Shown here: positions 8,910 to 13,646 of the stretch, one piece after another
Layout: the number at the start of each line of letters is the position of its first letter
Position numbering within the stretch: the first letter of the stretch is position 1
NCBI GenBank assembly: GCA_024233285.1
Contig: JACKPU010000015.1
Span: 1 to 13,646, forward strand
Direction of reading: 5' to 3'
DNA from: Opitutaceae bacterium
GTDB taxonomy: Bacteria > Verrucomicrobiota > Verrucomicrobiia > Opitutales > Opitutaceae
Length of the DNA: 13,646 nt
Program-made: the position numbers and the translations under genes
The notes under the pieces: model-generated
Databases searched by the model: none
What the model saw: only the letters and a program-made list of their open reading frames with translations
What the model was told of the DNA's origin: nothing

Positions 8910-10007
8910 TCAACCGCGCGCGGCTTCGTCGAGCAGCGTGGCGTCGTCGGCCCGGTCACCGTCATTTTGCGGCAACGGTGGTTGGAAGAACCAACCCGGT
9001 TCGGCGCGCTGGCGTTTTAGAATCGATTGAAGGTCGCACCACGTGGCCCAGAGCCCGTGCGTCGCGGGCGGCAGGTCGTGGGCGATGGCGGCGCGCAAGC
9101 GGGGCAGGTTGTAGAACGGCACGGCGGGAAACATGTGATGCTCCACGTGGTATTGCATGTTCCAGTAGAGGAAGGCGGGAATCGGTCCGCAGGTGTAGGT
9201 GCGGGTGTTGAGGCGAAAGTCGTTCACATCCGAAGCGAGGCCGACGTGCTGGGGTGCGCCGCAGAGCGTCACGAGCCAGCCGCAATAGAACGTGCCCAAA
9301 TTGACCACGAGGATGAGGAACCACTGGCCGGTGAGAACGAACAACGTGGCGAGGGCAAGGTGACCGATCACCACGATGCGTGCCCAGTGGATGAGTTCGC
9401 GCCGGGCCTTGGCATCGGTCTCCGGCACGACGCGCTGCAGCCAGGCGGACCGGAAAAAGCCGTCATGGGTCAGATCGCCGCCGGCCGCAGAGAACATGAA
9501 GCGCACGTTTTTCCAAATCCACGCCGGATCGCAGGTGAACGCCTTGAGCGCGAACCAGAACCCGTGCCAGTCGAGCCCGAGCGGCTGCACGATTTCCCCG
9601 TCGTGATCCTTGTGCACGGTCACTTGGTGATGGCGAATGTGGCTCGCGCGATAGCCGACCGGATCGAACCAGGTGAGGAAGGCGTAGATTCTCAGGAAAG
9701 CCGAGTTCCAGAACTGCGTGGCGAATGGTGTCTTGTGACAGAGCTCATGACAGGCGATGCCGCCCATGAAACTCGCGTTGGTGCCGTGGGCGAACAAGGC
9801 CAGCAAAACCAGCGGCAGCATCCACGGCCAGTTGGCCGCATCGAGGTGACGCCACGCCAGCCAAGCGAGTGTGCCGGTGAGCGCGTAGATCAGCAACTGC
9901 CCGCCGGCCTGCAGAAAGGCGCGCGCATCGCTGCGCTTCATCAACTCGCTCATCACCGCGCGATCCACCTTGCAGCGATACCAAGTGATTTTGAGTGATT
10001 CGGTCAT
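8910..10007 (-). CDS. Membrane fatty acid desaturase family protein, paralog B
   Basis: A 365-residue paralog that aligns with its downstream neighbour along the full length without gaps, at roughly 60% identity judged by eye. The histidine boxes are at identical positions: HELCH (87-91), HIRHH (123-127), HVEHH (287-291), plus His254. Ser90 of box 1 is Cys here. The start at 10007 gives MTESLKITWYRCKVDRAV, matching MSDSTKINWYRCKVDRAV of paralog A; the longer form from 10040 adds 11 residues with no counterpart and overlaps the relic gene upstream. It is the promoter-proximal member of the pair. No Shine-Dalgarno is visible; the bases before the ATG are a C-rich run. The difference most likely to matter for specificity is in the loops between boxes 1 and 2 and around 240-270. 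Confidence 0.88.
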   Translation of the reverse strand: MTESLKITWYRCKVDRAVMSELMKRSDARAFLQAGGQLLIYALTGTLAWLAWRHLDAANWPWMLPLVLLALFAHGTNASFMGGIACHELCHKTPFATQFWNSAFLRIYAFLTWFDPVGYRASHIRHHQVTVHKDHDGEIVQPLGLDWHGFWFALKAFTCDPAWIWKNVRFMFSAAGGDLTHDGFFRSAWLQRVVPETDAKARRELIHWARIVVIGHLALATLFVLTGQWFLILVVNLGTFYCGWLVTLCGAPQHVGLASDVNDFRLNTRTYTCGPIPAFLYWNMQYHVEHHMFPAVPFYNLPRLRAAIAHDLPPATHGLWATWCDLQSILKRQRAEPGWFFQPPLPQNDGDRADDATLLDEAARG

Positions 10008-10020
10008 GGGGGAGGGGATT

Positions 10021-10547
10021 TCAGACCTTTCTGGCGTCAATAATCAAAGATACAAGCCAGCGTGTTATTGCGGTTGCGAGCATCGGTTCGAAATGAAGTG
10101 AAAAAATCGGGCCATCTTCCCAACACCAATCGTGATAATGGAAGCGGCCATTATTATCGCCAGTATTCAAGTGGATCTACCCGAACCTCACCGATGCAAA
10201 CATCAGTCAGAAACGGCAGATCACAAACAATCTTATGATCCGCTGCCGGATGATCAATGGTCCGGGACCGCCAACTTTCGCCATGTTCTGATACGATTCG
10301 TTGCGGAAGTTACGTCTGGAACAGCGACACGCATAAATCCACCTTCAATGAAAGTCGTAGCAGAGTTTTTGCAGCATCAGGCCCTGCTGCTCCGTCAGAG
10401 TGTTCCCAAACGTGTTCGCAAACAAACGGCGGCCTTTCTTGTTTCAAGAACTGTTCGAACGTAGATCGGTCTAAAGGTTTAATGTCTGTTTCTGTGTCGA
10501 AATCCAGCCAGGGTGAGTTGCGATCCTGCGCCGATCAATATTTTCAT
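10021..10547 (-). pseudogene. Decayed SAM-dependent methyltransferase (COG4627-like)
   Basis: No intact frame remains, but seven minus-strand pieces, in order and in changing frames, spell a small methyltransferase: MKILIGAGSQ (10547-10518, SAM-binding glycine loop), HPGWISTQKQTLNL (10515-10474), PLDRSTFEQFL continuing to CEHVWEH and DAAKTLL (10477-10358), GGFMRVAVPDV (10343-10311), RNFRNESYQNMAKVGGPGP (10314-10258), DHPAADHKIVCDLPFLTDV (10255-10157) and DNNGRFHYHDW ending in SLIIDARKV and TGA (10158-10021). These match the family order: glycine loop, PGWIxTD, EHVWEHL, LKPGG-xxRVAVPD, GGPGP-HK, GRFHYH, SLIIDA. At least six frame changes are needed; five of them equal loss of one base. The summed length (about 175 codons) is near normal for the family. 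It ends 13 bases before the desaturase ATG, so it may once have headed that operon. Confidence 0.82.
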
Positions 10548-10679
10548 ATTCTCAAGTGATTATAAAGGGAAGTCAGTCATAAGGAACTGTGTGGATCCGC
10601 ATAATTATAGGGCATTCTCCGATTGCGGTGAGGCATCAGTTTCGGAAGAGCCGTGATCCATTGCACTTGGGCAAATGAC
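10548..10679. other. AT-richer intergenic stretch upstream of the relic methyltransferase
   Basis: No gene recognised. On the minus strand it carries two perfect TATAAT hexamers (10564-10559 and 10609-10604) but neither has a good -35 at the right distance. One minus frame is open through this stretch for about 35 codons, without any family resemblance I can name. Base composition is closer to the relic gene than to the GC-rich neighbours. Confidence 0.5.
10559..10564 (-). promoter_or_regulatory. TATAAT -10-like box before relic methyltransferase
   Basis: A consensus TATAAT ends 11 bases before the relic ATG at 10547, which would give an almost leaderless transcript. The -35 position has no TTGACA-like hexamer, so this is weak. 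Confidence 0.25.
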
Positions 10680-11849
10680 TTAATACAGCCTGGGTCCAGA
10701 CTTGACCTTGGACTGGGCGGATATTCCGCACCAAGAAGCTAAACAAAGCGGATCGGGCGGACTCAAAGTGTTGGGTCCGCCATGATGGCGGCTGACCTTT
10801 GCAGTGGATTGAGAAAGCGTGGTATCTTTGGCAACAGTTGCGGGTAGATCGAACTGTTCTGCCAAGCGTGAGATTTGAATATAATCGTTGCTCGTGAGCA
10901 TGCGAAATTCTGCCACGCGTTCTGGAGGAAGCACGGAAGTCAGCTGATCCGTGATATCTGTCGGTTGGTGTCGACCAGGTCGCGAGCCGGCGATTACGTT
11001 TTGATCCAGACGTATGGCATTTGCGCCTTGTTCAAGATTGTCGGCCACCAATCGATAGATGGCTTGGTATTCCGCTTCGGAAGGACGGAAATCTTTCATA
11101 AAGCGACGCAGCTGATTCGCAATCGGGCCGGTGTGCATGTCGTAAGCTTCGAGCTCTTCGGATGTCAGCAGCGCTGCAATATCGGCGCGTTTTTCCGCTT
11201 CAATCAGGGCGATCCTATCCCCATCAGCAGCGGTGAAGATGCCACGTGAAGCACTCCACACCGATTGTTGAATCTCTTTGTAGTCATCGAGGATGTCATT
11301 GAGCAGCTCTACCTTGTCGGGTGGCAAGTAACCCCATTGTCGATCATGCAGCATCTGCGACCAATCGTCGGTGGCGCGGGCATCCGGGCCTAACAACTTT
11401 TTCATTTCTCGATCCTGCGCTCGGAACAACCGACGCACTTCGCTGCCTGTGGCGGGGTCACGGGGAAATGATGAATTGCTTTGCCAGTAGGGCACGACTT
11501 CGAGGTGGGCGGTGGCGGCAACGCGGGCGGCGCCGTAACGTTCAGCAAGACGGGCGGAGACGATGCCTCGGATGTCCATTGATGAAAACCCTGCGGCGCG
11601 CAATCGGGCGACGAGCGCGGGCAGATCATCCGTGGCGAGCAGTTGCCGGGCCTGCTGCAGCGCGGCTTCCTCCCCGGCGGACAGTCCGGTGTCGGCATGG
11701 GTGACTCGCGCGGATTCGCTGGCGTTTGCAGCAACCGATTGGGCGGTGGGCATGGATGCGATTTGCTCCGGTGGCGATGATGGCCGCAGGAGCAGCGCGA
11801 CGTTGGCGGCCAGCGACAGCGCCAACAGGAACAGGGGGAGTTTTTTCAT
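10680..11849 (-). CDS. Membrane-anchored protein of unknown function with aberrant C-terminus
   Basis: A 389-residue protein with an N-terminal signal-anchor (residues 4-21), a Ser/Pro/Ala-rich linker to about 55, then a mostly helical, charged periplasmic region. Repeated motifs such as LVARLRAAGF, ISARLAERYG-like segments, EELEAYDMHTGP and FRPSEAEYQAIYRL recall an uncharacterised protein type I associate with Opitutaceae; no function is known to me. A GGAG 9 bases before the ATG supports the start. From about residue 343 the sequence loses this character: the last 38 residues (from SRHHGG) are Pro/Cys/Trp-containing and are encoded by the palindrome cluster at 10717-10791. This looks like a truncated gene whose frame runs into unrelated DNA. 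It may still make a folded N-terminal part. Confidence 0.7.
   Translation of the reverse strand: MKKLPLFLLALSLAANVALLLRPSSPPEQIASMPTAQSVAANASESARVTHADTGLSAGEEAALQQARQLLATDDLPALVARLRAAGFSSMDIRGIVSARLAERYGAARVAATAHLEVVPYWQSNSSFPRDPATGSEVRRLFRAQDREMKKLLGPDARATDDWSQMLHDRQWGYLPPDKVELLNDILDDYKEIQQSVWSASRGIFTAADGDRIALIEAEKRADIAALLTSEELEAYDMHTGPIANQLRRFMKDFRPSEAEYQAIYRLVADNLEQGANAIRLDQNVIAGSRPGRHQPTDITDQLTSVLPPERVAEFRMLTSNDYIQISRLAEQFDLPATVAKDTTLSQSTAKVSRHHGGPNTLSPPDPLCLASWCGISAQSKVKSGPRLY
10717..10791. repeat. Palindrome cluster inside the 3' end of the anchored-protein gene
   Basis: Three dyads within 75 bases: GCGGA-TAT-TCCGC (10717-10729); GGCGGACTC paired with GGGTCCGCC around an 8-base loop (10756-10781, one G-T pair in the stem); and CCGCCAT-G-ATGGCGG (10777-10791), the last two sharing CCGCC. 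All reuse a GGCGG/CCGCC core. No T-tract follows on either strand, so a simple terminator is unlikely; REP-like or transposon-end DNA is possible. Confidence 0.6.
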
Positions 11850-11858
11850 GGGCCAAAT

Positions 11859-11862
11859 CTCC
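11859..11862 (-). promoter_or_regulatory. Shine-Dalgarno GGAG for the anchored-protein gene
   Basis: GGAG on the minus strand, 9 bases before the ATG at 11849. It is one of the few clear ribosome sites in this window. Confidence 0.55.
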
Positions 11863-11929
11863 GGGGCGGGGATGGGTGTGATGCAATCAAGCCGCGCGCC
11901 GAAGTTAAGCCCAAATCATTGCCGCCGGC

Positions 11930-12193
11930 TCAGGGTCTTGATCGGCGAACCGCGTGACGCAGGCTGGCTGCGAGCAAGATGAGGAGGACCGCGGCGGACA
12001 GTGCCGGCCAGAACCAGCTGAAGAACGTTTCGCCGACGATTGCCCAATGGGTTCCATCGGGGCCGTGAAAAATTCCCGCCGGATTTTTCCGCCAGTCGAG
12101 TGCGGTCATGACGGCGGCCAGCAGGGCGCTGCCGGCGATGCCGACCACGAGCACCTTGGCGAAAAACCCCGGGCTAAACCTGCGCTTGCTCAT
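11930..12193 (-). CDS. Small two-helix membrane protein
   Basis: An 87-residue protein of unknown function. A basic N-terminus (MSKRRFSPGFFAK) leads into a hydrophobic segment at about 12-31, then a loop of about 25 residues containing DWRKNPAGIFHGPDG, a second hydrophobic segment at about 56-77 and a basic tail (RHAVRRSRP), which fits both termini in the cytoplasm and a short external loop. The ATG at 12193-12191 overlaps the stop of the upstream beta-propeller gene as ATGA, and the reading frame upstream of this ATG is only a shadow. Coupling suggests the small protein is made together with the propeller protein, perhaps as its membrane partner. Confidence 0.75.
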   Translation of the reverse strand: MSKRRFSPGFFAKVLVVGIAGSALLAAVMTALDWRKNPAGIFHGPDGTHWAIVGETFFSWFWPALSAAVLLILLAASLRHAVRRSRP

Positions 12194-13646
12194 GCCCAAC
12201 TGACGGAGCGCACGCGCCATTCGCTGGCGAAGTAGAGCGTGCGGTTGATGATCGGACCGACGACGGTGAGCGGGTGATCGGTGATGCGGACGATGACTTC
12301 GGTATCCACCGTGCCGGGCTTGATCCGGAAGACCGTTTCGGTGGTCGCGCCGTAAATCGTGCCGTCGCCATCGGCGCGCAGAATGTGGCCGGATTCGAAC
12401 GGCAGCTTGCCGTAGTCTTCGGGTAACAACGTTGAGGCAACCACGCGGCGTTGGGCCGGGTCGATCAGGCAAAGTCGCGTCGGGGCCGGCGTGCAGTCGT
12501 AGTGCGTGACGAGGCGCGGATTGCGGCCGGTGAGCGCATAAACCAAGCCGTTCCCCGCATCGATGAGTGAGCATACATCCACGAGATCGGCGTCGCCGAA
12601 GTCGCCGATATAGGCTGCGGCGTTCTTCGCTGGTTCCCAGAGCGCGTAACCGCCGGTCTGGTATTTGGCGGAGACCCCGGTGCCGGGCTCGCTGTTGAAA
12701 CCGACGAGAATCTGGTTGAGGGCGGGCAGCCACAACAACACGAACGGCGTGCGGGCGGGCATGATGCCGCGGGTGCTGCCGCGGGTGGCGGTCTTGGGAT
12801 CGAACCACGCGAGCGAGCCGTCGTTGAGTCCGTAATCGGCGGCGGAGCCCACCCAAATCTTTCCGTCAGGGGTGGTGATCATCGCGTGCGGTCGCGTGCT
12901 CAGGTCATCGGCGCGACCGACGTCGAGCGGGTTGGCGCCGGGGCCGGTGCCGAAGCGATAGGGCAGCTGCGGATCGTAGAGGGAAATGCGCGAAGCGGGA
13001 TAGGAACCGATGGCAAGTTTGCCGTCGTAGTTGACCATTGAATAAGCCTCGCCGCCGGAGACGCTGCACTGGCCGTGGTTGACCATGTTGCCGCCGTCGA
13101 GCTCGCAGGAGAACAGATGCTCGGGCAGCATGCTTGAACCGTAGAGCTTGCCATCGGGACCGTGGTGGAGCGTCCAGAGATTGGTGCCCGAACCGGTCCA
13201 ATCGAGCGTGAGTTCGCGCACGTGACCGTCGGGATAGGTCAGGCGCAGTTGGCGGAATTGAAACGACGCATCGTCGGCAAACGTGGCGATGGCGCCGTCG
13301 GGCAGCGGCAGGATCTGTTGGTAACCGTGTTTGTAGGTCGCGTGCACGCCGGGCTGCTGCGCGGGCAAGGTGTCGACGGGCTTCGCCTCGCCGCCTTCGA
13401 GGAGGAAACCGCCGGCGTAGCTGTCGAGGTAGAGTTTGCCGTCGGTGCCCTTGAAAAACTCGTAGCGCTTGGGGTTGGTCGGCGGAGATTCGAGAATGGG
13501 ACCAACTTGGGTGCGCCGGCCGGTGGCCGGGTCGATGTGGACCATGCGGTAGGTCGTCATCTTGATCTGGCCGTAGAGCGAGCCGTCGTCCGCGGCGAGC
13601 AGGTAGAGGTATTTGTCCACGTCGTCCATGCGCCCGAAGCGCGTGA
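12190..13646 (-). CDS. Beta-propeller repeat protein, 5' end cut by window edge
   Basis: A protein built of repeated strand motifs of the type PDGKLYG and GDGTIYGA, at least eight in the visible part, typical of SMP-30/NHL/YncE-like beta-propellers. Examples: TDGKLYLDS, PDGKLYGSS, YDGKLAIGS, PDGKIWVGS, GNGLVYALT, GDGTIYGAT and a last strand NRTLYFASEW. The frame stays open to the window end and the bases before the ATG at 13629 translate as RFGR in front of MDDVDKYLYL, which reads as continuing protein, so the start is probably outside. The function is unknown; such propellers act as binding scaffolds, lactonases or secreted sensors, and no catalytic metal site could be assigned. The stop overlaps the start of the small membrane protein. 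Confidence 0.78.
   Translation of the reverse strand, partial: TRFGRMDDVDKYLYLLAADDGSLYGQIKMTTYRMVHIDPATGRRTQVGPILESPPTNPKRYEFFKGTDGKLYLDSYAGGFLLEGGEAKPVDTLPAQQPGVHATYKHGYQQILPLPDGAIATFADDASFQFRQLRLTYPDGHVRELTLDWTGSGTNLWTLHHGPDGKLYGSSMLPEHLFSCELDGGNMVNHGQCSVSGGEAYSMVNYDGKLAIGSYPASRISLYDPQLPYRFGTGPGANPLDVGRADDLSTRPHAMITTPDGKIWVGSAADYGLNDGSLAWFDPKTATRGSTRGIMPARTPFVLLWLPALNQILVGFNSEPGTGVSAKYQTGGYALWEPAKNAAAYIGDFGDADLVDVCSLIDAGNGLVYALTGRNPRLVTHYDCTPAPTRLCLIDPAQRRVVASTLLPEDYGKLPFESGHILRADGDGTIYGATTETVFRIKPGTVDTEVIVRITDHPLTVVGPIINRTLYFASEWRVRSVSWA

Noticed and set aside
9027..9998. 323-codon + strand frame over desaturase B
   Set aside because: Antisense mirror of conserved desaturase coding sequence; a similar shadow lies over desaturase A.
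10008..10040. Longer desaturase B start at 10040
   Set aside because: The 11 added residues have no match in paralog A and overlap the relic's stop; the start at 10007 gives equal lengths.
10135..10154. ATAATGG-N6-CCATTAT hairpin as a terminator
   Set aside because: No T-tract follows on either strand and it lies inside the relic coding sequence.
10132..10559. Two overlapping + strand frames (110 and 100 codons) in the gap
   Set aside because: They are antisense to the methyltransferase relic and resemble nothing.
11930..12856. 308-codon - strand frame including the small membrane protein
   Set aside because: Its first 220 codons are Arg/His-rich shadow of the propeller gene; only the part from the ATG at 12193 looks like protein.

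Overview
The window is GC-rich and densely coded. Gene content points to a free-living Gram-negative bacterium of the Verrucomicrobiota/Planctomycetota type, most like Opitutales: a GH29 alpha-L-fucosidase beside an S1 sulfatase, a signalling operon of kinases and a receiver, fatty-acid-desaturase paralogs, and weak or absent Shine-Dalgarno sequences before most starts. The taxon is inferred from style and gene set, not from a marker gene.

Left part (1-4905, + strand): a sensor kinase cut by the window edge, a receiver-only response regulator, a REC-PAS-kinase-REC hybrid kinase and a cysteine hydrolase of the isochorismatase fold. All three junctions are 4-base ATGA stop/start overlaps, so the four genes read as one translationally coupled operon. 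No DNA-binding output domain is present, so the final target of the phosphorelay lies elsewhere or is not transcriptional.

Middle (4899-7736): the fucosidase (-) and the sulfatase (+) diverge from a 108-base intergenic region. That region holds two copies of the dyad ACTG-N5-CAGT exactly 63 bases apart, with another inverted repeat between them. Neither enzyme has a visible export signal. Together they suggest cytoplasmic trimming of sulfated fuco-oligosaccharides under a shared regulator.

Right-middle (7737-10547, - strand): two tandem membrane di-iron desaturase paralogs of identical length (365 aa). Just upstream, in what first looks like non-coding DNA, lies a heavily frameshifted relic of a COG4627-like SAM-dependent methyltransferase (10021-10547). 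This relic and the 132 bases above it are less GC-rich than the neighbours.

Right part (10680-13646, - strand): a membrane-anchored protein of unknown function whose C-terminus runs into a palindrome cluster and looks foreign, a two-helix small membrane protein, and a beta-propeller protein cut by the right edge. The last two are ATGA-coupled. No tRNA, rRNA, CRISPR array, transposase gene or convincing intrinsic terminator was seen.
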